Assembly (NCBI GenBank): GCA_017465825.1
Contig: JAFTVI010000031.1
Span: 1 to 48,906, forward strand
Direction of reading: 5' to 3'
DNA from: Clostridia bacterium
GTDB lineage: Bacteria > Bacillota > Clostridia > Oscillospirales > Acutalibacteraceae
Length of the DNA stretch: 48,906 nt
Shown: in pieces, positions 1 through 8,055 of the stretch
How the letters are laid out: each line of letters opens with the position of its first letter
Position numbering within the stretch: position 1 is the first letter of the stretch
Translations under genes and position numbers: made by a program
Notes under the pieces: generated by a model
The model's database searches: none
Told to the model about the DNA's origin: nothing
The model's input: the letters and a program-made list of their open reading frames with translations, nothing else

Positions 1-155
1 AACAATGGTCATACAATAGAAATACAATGCAAAAAGGAGTTTCTTGGCAATTCACAACGGCTGATGCCAGAATCAAATTAAAACATCTTTACCCTATTAT
101 AGAAATGTAAAGTTTTAAATGAAACAAAGTACTACAATTACCAAGCAAATTCTCT

Positions 156-172
156 GCTAAATTATTGTTTAT
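156..172. repeat. short repeat GCTAAATTATTGTTTAT
   Basis: The same 17-base word recurs at about 9890-9906 and 21147-21163, and degenerate forms follow the foldback elements ending at 16926 and 25461. It appears to be the outer module of the intergenic repeats in this genome. The rest of 1-189 is AT-rich and I see no gene in it. Confidence 0.5.
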
Positions 173-189
173 TTTCCTCTCAAACAAAA

Positions 190-216
190 AAGCAGATACA
201 TTTCTGTACCTGCTTA
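190..216 (-). terminator. intrinsic terminator of the 214-534 gene
   Basis: Read on the minus strand, AAGCAGGTACA pairs with TGTATCTGCTT around a GAAA loop and is followed by a T run. The stop codon of the small gene lies in the first arm. Confidence 0.8.
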
Positions 217-534
217 AATATAATATTCATTTATTTCAAGAATTTCAAATTTGTATACCTTGAATTTACCTTTTTTGAATGCCTCGACGAAGGCGCCCGT
301 GGCGGTCAGTTTTTTTGTGGTAAGATAAACGTCCATTGTAACCTCAGAGTAGTGAAGCTCGGGCAGTTCCTCAAAAGCCGCAATTTCCATATACCGCTTG
401 TTTTCGTTCTTGTTGGTAAAAAGATAAAAGTTGAGCACGGGCAGAGTTTTGCCGCCTACCTCAATTTTTTCAAATTGACCTCTCGAGGCGTTTTTCTTTT
501 TCTTCTTTTTCTTGAATTTATCAAAAAATCCCAT
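214..534 (-). CDS. small basic hypothetical protein (106 aa)
   Basis: I do not recognise this protein. It starts MGFFDKF and continues with an almost uninterrupted lysine run (residues 6-14), followed by a mixed alpha/beta-looking segment without membrane helices. The lysine tract could be an RNA or membrane-surface anchor, but that is a guess. The start is supported by AAGGTGAT seven bases upstream of the ATG, a TTGACT-N17-TAAAAT promoter just before it, and a terminator overlapping the stop codon, so it is a self-contained transcription unit. It diverges from the glycosyltransferase at 655. Confidence 0.7.
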   Translation of the reverse strand: MGFFDKFKKKKKKKNASRGQFEKIEVGGKTLPVLNFYLFTNKNENKRYMEIAAFEELPELHYSEVTMDVYLTTKKLTATGAFVEAFKKGKFKVYKFEILEINEYYI

Positions 535-553
535 TCATATATCACCTTAAATT

Positions 554-582
554 ATTTTACAGTCAAAACCGGATTAAGTCAA
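554..582 (-). promoter_or_regulatory. sigma-A promoter for the 214-534 gene
   Basis: On the minus strand TTGACT (577-582) and TAAAAT (554-559) are separated by exactly 17 bases. The SD lies about ten bases downstream. Confidence 0.7.
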
Positions 583-620
583 TATAAAAATTTATCAAAA
601 GTATTTATTTTAGCAAAAAG

Positions 621-632
621 ATATGGTATAAT
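621..632 (+). promoter_or_regulatory. extended -10 promoter for the glycosyltransferase
   Basis: TATGGTATAAT provides a TGN-extended TATAAT (627-632). The -35 position (TTTATT) is weak. The implied transcript starts about 15 bases before the start codon, with GGAAGTG in between. Confidence 0.5.
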
Positions 633-654
633 ATTTTGAAAAGGAAGTGAAAAG

Positions 655-1593
655 ATGAAAAAACTGTCTGTTATCGTTCCCTGCTATAACGAAGCTGAGG
701 TTTTACCGGCATTTTATGATGAGATAACAAAGGTGCTTGATTCGCTGTACGGTTATTCGGTTGAACTGCTTTTTGTCAACGACGGCAGCCGCGATGAAAC
801 ACAGAATATAATTGAGAGCTTTGCAACGCGTGATGAAAGAGTAAAATATATTTCATTCTCAAGGAATTTCGGCAAGGAAGCCGCTATGCTGGCAGGTCTT
901 GAAAACTGCACGGGTGACTATGCAGGCTTTATAGATGCGGATTTACAGCATTCTCCCGACCTTATCCCCGAAATGCTCAAAGCCGTTGATGAGGACGGCT
1001 ATGATATCGCCGCCTGCAGGCGCGTTGACAGAGAGGGCGAGGCAAAATTAAAGAGCTTCCTTTCCGACGGATTTTACAAAATCGTAAATAGCATAACGGA
1101 TACTCACATTGACGACGGCGCGCAGGATTACCGCATTATGAACCGTAATGTGATAGATTCCATTCTTTCAATAAAGGAGAATGTCCGTTTTACAAAGGGT
1201 ATATTCAGCTGGGTCGGTTTCAATACAAAATGGTTTCCGCACCACAACCGCGAAAGAGCCGCAGGCGAAACAAAGTGGTCGCTTGTAAAGCTTCTGAAAT
1301 ACGCAATTGACGGCATTATCGGCTACACCTCCACACCTTTAAGATTCCCTCTTTACACAGGAATTCTGTCTTTGATTGCAGGCTTTGTATACACCGTTGT
1401 CCTTATTATTACGGCAATAGTCAGCGGTGGCTCACTTGCATTAGGTGTTGCCGCTGTTATAGATGCAGTCGTTATCGTCGGCGGACTTATCCTGTTGAGT
1501 ATCGGTATAGCAGGCGAGTATCTGTCAAGAATATATACCGAGGTAAAGGGTAGACCCAAATACCTCGTAGCAAAAACAAACTGTAAAAAATAA
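655..1593 (+). CDS. family 2 glycosyltransferase, GtrB/DPM1 type
   Basis: A membrane-anchored polyprenyl-phosphate glycosyltransferase of 312 residues. The N-terminal GT-A domain opens with LSVIVPCYNEAEVL, carries the nucleotide-sugar motif FVNDGSRDET and the metal-binding DADLQHSP segment (near residue 105), and is followed by two hydrophobic C-terminal helices (about 235-257 and 265-290). This order and length fit enzymes that transfer a sugar from a nucleotide donor to undecaprenyl phosphate on the inner membrane face, for later use in wall or lipid glycosylation. No flippase or acceptor gene lies beside it, so the sugar cannot be named. GGAAGTG precedes the ATG. Confidence 0.9.
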   Translation: MKKLSVIVPCYNEAEVLPAFYDEITKVLDSLYGYSVELLFVNDGSRDETQNIIESFATRDERVKYISFSRNFGKEAAMLAGLENCTGDYAGFIDADLQHSPDLIPEMLKAVDEDGYDIAACRRVDREGEAKLKSFLSDGFYKIVNSITDTHIDDGAQDYRIMNRNVIDSILSIKENVRFTKGIFSWVGFNTKWFPHHNRERAAGETKWSLVKLLKYAIDGIIGYTSTPLRFPLYTGILSLIAGFVYTVVLIITAIVSGGSLALGVAAVIDAVVIVGGLILLSIGIAGEYLSRIYTEVKGRPKYLVAKTNCKK

Positions 1594-1619
1594 TAATTTA
1601 TATATCAGGAGTGTTTAAA

Positions 1620-1814
1620 ATGGAAATTACAAAAACAACAAAAATCGGTGATATTCTCGATGCAGACCGTTCACTTGCGCCCTATTTCCTTGAAATGGGT
1701 ATGCATTGCTTAGGCTGTCCCTCAGCAAGAAACGAAACTGTTGAGCAGGCTTGTATGGTTCACGGCGTAGATGCAGATGAGCTTGTTGCAAAGCTTAATG
1801 CAAACAAAGCATAA
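1620..1814 (+). CDS. DUF1858-domain protein (64 aa)
   Basis: A single DUF1858 domain: the start (TKIGDILDADRSLAPYFLEMGMHCLGC) and the paired cysteines in HCLGCPSA are the family signature. Such domains occur alone or fused to ScdA/RIC-type and hybrid-cluster-associated proteins and are thought to act in redox or metal-cluster chemistry; the exact role is unknown. A GTG at 1611 opens the same frame, but the AGGAG Shine-Dalgarno (1607-1611) overlaps it, so the ATG at 1620 is the start. Its TAA overlaps the trmK ATG by one base, implying translational coupling. Confidence 0.85.
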   Translation: MEITKTTKIGDILDADRSLAPYFLEMGMHCLGCPSARNETVEQACMVHGVDADELVAKLNANKA

Positions 1815-2494
1815 TGATAAAGCTCACCAACAGACTGAAAACGGCTGCCTCGTTCGTAAGGGCAGACCGTGTCACAGCAGATGTCGGCACCGATCACGGG
1901 TATCTGCCGGCATTTCTTGTTATGTCGGGGATTACAAAGGATGCTATAGCCGCAGATATTGCCGAAGGACCGCTTGATAACGCACGCAAAACTGTTGAAA
2001 AATATGCTTTGCAAAACAATATCCGTCTTATTTTATCCGACGGACTTGATAACATACCTCATAACGTTGATGAACTGATCATCTGCGGAATGGGCGGCAA
2101 TCTTATTGCGGATGTCCTTGCAAAAGCAGAATGGATAAAGAATGAGAATATGCATCTTGTGCTTCAGCCTATGACTCATTCGCAGGACGTAAGGCAGTAT
2201 CTTGCGAAAAACGGATTTTACATAGATGCGGAAAAGACCTGTTGTGACGATAACAAAAATTACATAGTTATCAGCGCATTTTACAGCGGTGAAAATGCTG
2301 AAAAAGACGGTTTTTATTATCTTTTCGGCGATAAAATAAGCCCCGATTCCTCAACGGACAAAGCCTATATAAAAAGGCAGTATTCATTCCTCAGGTCCCG
2401 ATACGAGGGACTTCTGCAGGGCAATAACGAAGCAGAGGCACAGAAATACAAAGCTCTGCTTGAAAAAGCGGAAAAGGCAGGTTTTGACTTATGA
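1814..2494 (+). CDS. trmK: tRNA (adenine-22-N1)-methyltransferase TrmK
   Basis: Transfers a methyl group from S-adenosylmethionine to N1 of A22 in tRNA (B. subtilis YqfN family). The Rossmann methyltransferase fold shows motif I VTADVGTDHGYLP (residues 20-32), the acidic motif II region AADIAEGPL, and motif IV ICGMGGNLIADVL (about 90-102). The 226-residue length is normal. It overlaps the upstream stop by one base and the downstream Nif3-like gene by four (ATGA), and this trmK-Nif3 pairing is a common Firmicute arrangement. No sign of damage. Confidence 0.93.
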   Translation: MIKLTNRLKTAASFVRADRVTADVGTDHGYLPAFLVMSGITKDAIAADIAEGPLDNARKTVEKYALQNNIRLILSDGLDNIPHNVDELIICGMGGNLIADVLAKAEWIKNENMHLVLQPMTHSQDVRQYLAKNGFYIDAEKTCCDDNKNYIVISAFYSGENAEKDGFYYLFGDKISPDSSTDKAYIKRQYSFLRSRYEGLLQGNNEAEAQKYKALLEKAEKAGFDL

Positions 2495-3243
2495 CAGCAA
2501 GGGAAGTTTACGACTTTCTCAATTCGCTTGCACCCTATGACACACAATGCGAGTGGGATAACAGCGGTCTTATGGCAGGCTCTCTTGAAACAGAAACAGA
2601 TGCCGTTATGCTTTGCCTTGACTGCACCAACGACGTTATCGAACAGGCGGTTGCAAACGGATGCAAGCTGATAATTTCCCATCATCCGCTGATTTTCAAG
2701 CCGCTTAAATGTGTTGAGGCGGATACTCCCGTTTATAACGCAATTAAAAATGACATAACGGTGCTGTCCTGCCATACAAATCTCGATATGGCAAAGGACG
2801 GCGTCAACGATATGCTTTGCAGAACGCTGGGTATCGGAAATGTTCAGCTCCTTTTTGCCGAGGGCGCCCCCATTATGCGTATGGGCGAAAGAGCAGAAAT
2901 GAGCGCAAAGGATTTTGCCGCATTTGTCAGCGGCAATCTGAACAACAGCGTAAAGCTTACCGACAGCGGTAAAACTGTAAAAAAGGTTGCTGTCTGCGGC
3001 GGTGCAGGCGGCGAATACATCCGTGAAGCGGTAAATGCAGGCTGTGATACTTTTGTTACGGGCGAGGCAAAGCATCACGAATATCTTGATGCGGAAAGAC
3101 TCGGAATCAATCTGCTTGTTGCAGGGCATTTTTCAACGGAGAAAACCGTTCTCGACGCTCTTTGCGACAAATTATTAAAAGCATTTCCAAAGCATAAGGT
3201 TTGTATCGCTTATGAGAAATGTCCCTATGAAACGGTGGTTTAA
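2491..3243 (+). CDS. Nif3-like dinuclear metal center protein (YqfO type)
   Basis: Member of the NIF3/DUF34 family, which forms hexameric rings with a di-metal site. Metal ligands are visible in ISHHPLIFKP (about 63-72), SCHTNLDMAKDGVND (about 93-107) and the C-terminal GHFSTE; the GEAKHHEYLDA segment is also characteristic. At 250 residues it is the short form, lacking the PII-like insert found in Bacillus YqfO. Its cellular role is still debated (GTP cyclohydrolase-like or metallochaperone activities have been proposed). It overlaps trmK by four bases and ends directly before rqcH, so all three are probably cotranscribed. Confidence 0.9.
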   Translation: MTAREVYDFLNSLAPYDTQCEWDNSGLMAGSLETETDAVMLCLDCTNDVIEQAVANGCKLIISHHPLIFKPLKCVEADTPVYNAIKNDITVLSCHTNLDMAKDGVNDMLCRTLGIGNVQLLFAEGAPIMRMGERAEMSAKDFAAFVSGNLNNSVKLTDSGKTVKKVAVCGGAGGEYIREAVNAGCDTFVTGEAKHHEYLDAERLGINLLVAGHFSTEKTVLDALCDKLLKAFPKHKVCIAYEKCPYETVV

Positions 3244-4977
3244 ATGGCATTAGACGGCATATTTCTTCATCTTCTCGGGCAGGAACTAAAGGATGTCCTG
3301 CTCGGCGCAAAGGTGGATAAAATACATCAGACACAGAAAACGGAGCTCGTTTTTACTCTGCGTACACGCTCGGGCGCATACAGATTGCTCGTTTCAGCAT
3401 CGGGCAACGCACCCAGACTGCATCTTACCACTCACTCTATCGAAAATCCTGCAAATCCCCCTATGCTGTGTATGCTTATGCGTAAGCATCTGGGCGGCGC
3501 AACGCTCATTGATATAAAGCAAGAGGGCTTTGACCGTATTTTAAAGCTGATTTTCAGCAGTGTGAATGAAATCGGCGACAGAGTTGAGCGTACACTCGTT
3601 GTGGAGATAATGGCACAGTACAGTAACATTATTCTGCTTGACGAAAATGAGGTTATTATCGACAGTGTAAAGCGCGTTGACAGCACAAAATCCTCCGTAA
3701 GACAGGTTCTGCCCTCCCTTGAATATGAACTTCCTCCGTCGCGTAACAAACTGGATATTCTGTCTGCAGATTCGGATGAAATTATTTCTCAGCTTACCAA
3801 AAAAGATGTTATCCTTTCAAATGCACTTCTCAATACCGTTGAGGGAATGTCCCCCGTGCTTTGCAGAGAGATAGCATACAGAGCCGCGGCAAGTGAAGCT
3901 CCCGCAAACGGACTGACGGCGGTACAGACCGAAAAATTGAGATTTGAGCTTGACGTGCTTAAAAATACTGTTGCAAACAGAACTGTATCTCCCACAGCCG
4001 TTGCCGATGCGGACGGAAAGCTCCTTGATTTTTCATTTATACCGGTAACACAGTACGGCGCGGTTGCAAAATATTCTTCCTACGACTCTCTTTCACAGGT
4101 GCTTGAGGAGTTTTATTACGAACGCGAGCGTCTTGCACGTACAAGAAGCAAGGCAGAGGACTTTTTCAGAACGGTAAACAACCTCATCGAACGCCTTGCA
4201 AAGAAAATCAGCAACCAGATGACGGAGCTTGAGGAGTGCAAGGACAGAGAGGAAAAACGCATTTTTGCAGAGCTTATAAATGCAAATCTTTACCGCCTTT
4301 CAAAGGGTTCCGCATTTTATGAGCTTGAAAATTATTACGATGAAAACAAGCCTGTCCGCATAGCGGTAAAGCCTGAACTTACCCCTGCAGAGAATGCTCA
4401 GCGGTACTACAAGGAGTACAGAAAGCTCCGCACTGCTGAGGAAAAGCTGACTGAGCTTATTGAACAGGGCAGACAGGATCTTGAATATCTGCGGACTGTT
4501 CTCGACGAGCTTAACAGAGCCGAAACGGAAAGAGAGATTTCCGAAATCCGTCAGGAGCTCGCGGACGGCGGCTTTGTCAGGCATAAATCACAGGGCAAGC
4601 AGAAAAAGAATCAGCCTGTGCCGCCTCTTGAATTCACTTCCCCCGACGGCTTTAAGGTTTTTGTTGGCAGAAACAACATACAGAACGATAAGCTGTCATT
4701 GAAAACAGCCGCAAAAACAGATTTGTGGTTCCATATACAGAAGGCACCCGGCTCTCACGTTATTTTATCCCTTGAGGGAAAAGAGCCTACCGATACGGCT
4801 CTTGAATTTGCCGCAAAAACAGCCGCATATTACAGCTCGGGCAGGCAGTCGGGAGCAGTAGAGGTGGACTATACACAGGTCAGAAATCTCAAAAAGCCTG
4901 CGGGCGCAAAACCCGGCTATGTGATATATCACGTCTATAATTCAATCTTAGCAAAACCCGAAAATCCTGAGAGGTGA
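3244..4977 (+). CDS. rqcH: RqcH, ribosome-associated quality control NFACT protein
   Basis: Bacterial Rqc2/NEMF homologue that binds obstructed 50S subunits and recruits tRNA-Ala to add C-terminal alanine tails to stalled chains. The 577 residues show the NFACT-N domain (MALDGIFLHLLGQELK onward) with the Asp97-Arg98 pair needed for tailing in B. subtilis RqcH, a long charged coiled coil (about 290-450), and the NFACT-R domain (DGFKVFVGRNNIQND, then DLWFHIQKAPGSHVIL). The start ATG directly follows the Nif3 stop. The last bases (GAGAGG) also serve as ribosome site for the glycosidase at 4983. Older annotation calls this family fibronectin-binding protein. Confidence 0.95.
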   Translation: MALDGIFLHLLGQELKDVLLGAKVDKIHQTQKTELVFTLRTRSGAYRLLVSASGNAPRLHLTTHSIENPANPPMLCMLMRKHLGGATLIDIKQEGFDRILKLIFSSVNEIGDRVERTLVVEIMAQYSNIILLDENEVIIDSVKRVDSTKSSVRQVLPSLEYELPPSRNKLDILSADSDEIISQLTKKDVILSNALLNTVEGMSPVLCREIAYRAAASEAPANGLTAVQTEKLRFELDVLKNTVANRTVSPTAVADADGKLLDFSFIPVTQYGAVAKYSSYDSLSQVLEEFYYERERLARTRSKAEDFFRTVNNLIERLAKKISNQMTELEECKDREEKRIFAELINANLYRLSKGSAFYELENYYDENKPVRIAVKPELTPAENAQRYYKEYRKLRTAEEKLTELIEQGRQDLEYLRTVLDELNRAETEREISEIRQELADGGFVRHKSQGKQKKNQPVPPLEFTSPDGFKVFVGRNNIQNDKLSLKTAAKTDLWFHIQKAPGSHVILSLEGKEPTDTALEFAAKTAAYYSSGRQSGAVEVDYTQVRNLKKPAGAKPGYVIYHVYNSILAKPENPER

Positions 4978-4982
4978 AAATT

Positions 4983-7532
4983 ATGTACATCCTTACATTT
5001 TTACGCGTAATTCTTTCGGTTATTATTGCCGCTGTGGGGCTTATTCCCACGGCGCTGGGCTTTGATGCAACCTTCGGCAGTCCTGCCGTTATCTTTGATG
5101 CATCCGAGCTTGAGGGCGAAGTCACAAGCGGTGCGTCAGGCTACCTTTACGGCATAGCGGAGGACGGCGTCCCCTCATACAATATGGTAGAGAGTCTTGA
5201 TATTTCATCCGTTTCCGCAAAAACACAGGGCGGCTTACAGCACCCCATAGGTGAGGTGGGCGACGTTGCACCTTCGCTTATTGAGGGCGGCAGCTGTGAT
5301 TATATCGTCGTGTATCTTCAGGATATGTATTCCACCTGGTACTACGACAATGCCGCCATTGACGAGGCAAAAGCCGCAGGCACGTACGACTGGAAAACCT
5401 ACCTTAAGGATACATATTTCCCTATGATTGAGCAGACAGTCAATGAAATGAAAGACGCTGATTATTCAGATAAGCTTGTTTACTGCATTTTCAACGAGTG
5501 CGATAACGGCGTGTGGTTCGGAGAATGGATAACCGACGGCGAAAACGGCTGGAACTCCTTTAACGAGCAGGGTATGGACAACTTCAACGAAGCGTGGAAA
5601 ATGACCTATGACTATGTCAGAAGTCTTGACCCGGACGCTCTTATCGGCGGACCCGGTAACTACGAATACAGCTCAACCAAAACTGATTATTTCTTAAAAT
5701 ATGCATCTGAGAATAATTGTGTTCCCGATGTTATCATTTATCACGAGCTGGGTGACCGTTCAATCTACGATTGGGAAGAAAACGTAAAAGACCTTGAATC
5801 CATTGAATCGAAGTACGGCATTTCAACCGATACTCCCGTTATCGTCACCGAGTACGGCAGAATGCAGGACAACGGCGATCCCAACACAATGCTAAAGTAT
5901 ATTGTCCGTTCGGAGTATTCGGGCGTTTACTCAAATCAGGCTTACTGGCTCCTTGCAAACAATTTAAGCAACACCTGTGCGGACTACAACACTCCAAACT
6001 CCGCCTGGTGGGTGTACAGATGGTATACAAATATGCAGGGTCAGCTTATGAGTGCTGAAATAAGCGATGTTCTTCATTCCGATTTAGAAAAGTCAATCAA
6101 GGAAAAGCGCGAGCCGCGTTATCAGCAGTATCTGGGTATGGGCACACTTTCCGATTCGGATGATAAGCTGGACATCATTGTTGCAGGTGCAGACTATAAG
6201 GGCAGAGTGGTTGTAAAGAATCTCGATGAAACCGAGCTTTACGGCAAAAACGTAAAAATCGAGATTACAGCAATCACGTATCAGGGACTTACAGGTCAGG
6301 TCACTCAGCCCGAAACAGTCGAAATCTATACAAAAAAATGTTCTTCAAAGCTCAGTATTCCTCTCGATATGGACGAAGACACGGCATATCATATTACGGT
6401 TACTCTCAGCGATGAAGAAATTGAGTATGAGAACGAGAACCTGTATGTCAGATTTGAGGCAGAGGACGGCGAACTGCTGAATAACGCCTATACATACGAC
6501 AGCGCTTATGCCACCACAGGCGAGGATATGGGAATGGTCGGCGGTATGGAAAACGAGGGACAGGGCGTAAAAATCCCTGTTAAAGTTCCTGCTGACGGCA
6601 CGTATGAGCTCCGCGTAATCTACGGCAACTCAAACGACGGACAGACAAGTGCAGACAGAGTGGATACCCTTGTAAATTTCTCCGTTGACGAGGGTGAAAA
6701 GAGTGTTGTTGCTCTTCCGAATACTATCAAAAGCGAGCTTACGGGCACGTACGATATGACCCTTGAGCTTACAAAGGGCACTCACTACCTGACGTTTACC
6801 CACAATAAGGGTACATATGTGCTTGACAGTATTCTCGTAAGACAGGCTCGGGATGATAATACCGTTTACACCGAAAAGGACGATGACAGAGAAAACTCAT
6901 ATCTTGTAATCGCAGAAACAGACGGATATTATCTTATAAAAACCGATGCAGATGCCGAAATTACTGTTGACGGCGCGGCGGCATCAACCGATGCACAGGG
7001 TGCTGCGGTGGTTTATTTAAGACGCGGACTCAATTATATTGACCTGCCTGCAAATGCAACACTCAAAGCCTTTACAACAACGGAAACAGGTGCTTCCGTA
7101 ACACTTCTTACAAAGGATGCATCTCTTGCCGATTCGGCACAGATTCAGTATAATGCATCAGCCGATAAGTATTACATAACGGGCATTTCAAGTGAGGGCG
7201 GCAGTGCGGATTACACCGTAACCGTGCCCGCAGACGGTACATACAAAATCACAATCTGCTATTCAAACAACAGAGAAAACGGCGTGCACAGCTACAACGT
7301 TGACCTTGTTGAGGATTATATCACAATTTCCGTAAACGGCGAAAAGCAGTTCAATCTCTATTGCCGCAACACCTACAGCGCAGATACGTACACAACCGTA
7401 ACGGCAAATATCGGGCTTAAGGCAGGAGAAAATGTTATAACCTTCTCCAACGACGGCGCAAACAGATTCAATAACACCGTTTCCTATGCTCCCGATATTG
7501 CAGAGGTTACAATCAATCCAACAATGAAATAA
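4983..7532 (+). CDS. secreted GH39-like glycoside hydrolase with CBM-like modules
   Basis: Modular, probably exported polysaccharide-degrading enzyme of 849 residues. An N-terminal hydrophobic segment (about 3-25) looks like an uncleaved or type I signal. The catalytic (beta/alpha)8-type domain runs to about residue 370, with a probable acid/base Glu172 in FNECDNGVWFGEW and nucleophile Glu290 in VIVTEYGRM, as expected for clan GH-A/GH39-like enzymes. A CBM6/35-like beta-sandwich starts at VRFEAEDGE (about 487-620) and a second similar module fills about 712-847. No dockerin or sortase signal is present. GTG at 4974 is in frame, but GAGAGG (4969-4974) is correctly spaced for the ATG at 4983. 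The substrate is uncertain (xylan or arabinogalactan are possible). Confidence 0.8.
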   Translation: MYILTFLRVILSVIIAAVGLIPTALGFDATFGSPAVIFDASELEGEVTSGASGYLYGIAEDGVPSYNMVESLDISSVSAKTQGGLQHPIGEVGDVAPSLIEGGSCDYIVVYLQDMYSTWYYDNAAIDEAKAAGTYDWKTYLKDTYFPMIEQTVNEMKDADYSDKLVYCIFNECDNGVWFGEWITDGENGWNSFNEQGMDNFNEAWKMTYDYVRSLDPDALIGGPGNYEYSSTKTDYFLKYASENNCVPDVIIYHELGDRSIYDWEENVKDLESIESKYGISTDTPVIVTEYGRMQDNGDPNTMLKYIVRSEYSGVYSNQAYWLLANNLSNTCADYNTPNSAWWVYRWYTNMQGQLMSAEISDVLHSDLEKSIKEKREPRYQQYLGMGTLSDSDDKLDIIVAGADYKGRVVVKNLDETELYGKNVKIEITAITYQGLTGQVTQPETVEIYTKKCSSKLSIPLDMDEDTAYHITVTLSDEEIEYENENLYVRFEAEDGELLNNAYTYDSAYATTGEDMGMVGGMENEGQGVKIPVKVPADGTYELRVIYGNSNDGQTSADRVDTLVNFSVDEGEKSVVALPNTIKSELTGTYDMTLELTKGTHYLTFTHNKGTYVLDSILVRQARDDNTVYTEKDDDRENSYLVIAETDGYYLIKTDADAEITVDGAAASTDAQGAAVVYLRRGLNYIDLPANATLKAFTTTETGASVTLLTKDASLADSAQIQYNASADKYYITGISSEGGSADYTVTVPADGTYKITICYSNNRENGVHSYNVDLVEDYITISVNGEKQFNLYCRNTYSADTYTTVTANIGLKAGENVITFSNDGANRFNNTVSYAPDIAEVTINPTMK

Positions 7533-7550
7533 AAATTATCCCCGAGTTTG

Positions 7551-7757
7551 GCGTGATACTCCAAGCGGAGTATCACGCAGCGATATAAATCCCTTGCGGG
7601 ATTTTCGATATTCCCTTCGGGAGCGATATAAGGCTATGCCTTGCGATATGCCCTGTGGGGCGCGAAGGGATTTATATCATATCGCATTGGCGCAAAGCGA
7701 CAATATATCGTACGAGCAAAGCGAGTATATCGCGTTTGCTTGCAAACATATCGCAAA
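7551..7757. repeat. symmetrical hairpin array with GCGATAT/ATATCGC spacers
   Basis: A perfect 12-bp hairpin (7551-7562 with 7567-7578) is followed by a chain of short GC-capped hairpins. Four of the separators are (G)CGATAT (about 7580, 7605, 7623, 7643) and four are the reverse complement ATATCG(C) (about 7679, 7705, 7727, 7748). A 14-bp perfect stem (7582-7595 with 7665-7678) encloses the first half. ORFs across it are artefacts of the repeats. It follows the glycosidase stop by about 20 bases. Confidence 0.75.
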
Positions 7758-7760
7758 GCA

Positions 7761-7807
7761 GAAAAAAGAGAGAACATTTCGGATTTCCCGATTTGTTCTC
7801 TCTTTCT
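7761..7807. terminator. bidirectional terminator after the glycosidase
   Basis: AAAGAGAGAACA pairs with TGTTCTCTCTTT around a 17-base loop and has A-rich and T-rich flanks. It probably ends the trmK-rqcH-glycosidase transcript. Confidence 0.7.
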
Positions 7808-7864
7808 GTTAGTAATAGGGGATAGGTTTAGCCCATAACGCGTTTGACTATTCAAATGCAATGC

Positions 7865-7930
7865 TTGCACTTTTGTCAAAGTGCAAATTCTCCGCTAAGG
7901 ACATCACCCATTTTCGGGGATGTTTTTATT
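7865..7930 (+). terminator. two hairpins, the second terminator-like
   Basis: TTGCACTT/AAAGTGCAA (7865-7886) is followed by ACATCACCC/GGGGATGT (7901-7923) and a TTTTTATTGTTT tract. No gene is visible between this and the upstream terminator, so a small RNA is possible but unsupported. Confidence 0.45.
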
Positions 7931-7935
7931 GTTTA

Positions 7936-8052
7936 AATGAGCAATGAGAAGTGAGCAATAGAGGAAGCCCTACGGGCTTGATTTATATAAAATGGGTTAA
8001 AGGGCAATGCCCTTTCCTACATTGCTCATTGCTAACTGCTACTTGCTCATTT
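7936..8052. repeat. GAGCAATGAG-type foldback repeat, copy 1
   Basis: The left part (gagcaatgagaagtgagcaa) is mirrored by the right part (attgctcattgct, acttgctcattt). Internal small hairpins (AAGCCCTACGGGCTT, AAGGGCAATGCCCTTT) lie between. Similar loci occur at 9752-9905 and 38590-38719. Confidence 0.65.
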
Positions 8053-8055
8053 TTA

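Noticed and set aside
2365-3129. 254-codon minus-strand ORF
   Set aside because: Antisense to trmK and the Nif3-like gene, both with full motif evidence; it is Cys-rich with no domain and no ribosome site.
7594-7879. Several 65-81 codon ORFs on both strands
   Set aside because: Produced by the GCGATAT hairpin array and the following terminator.
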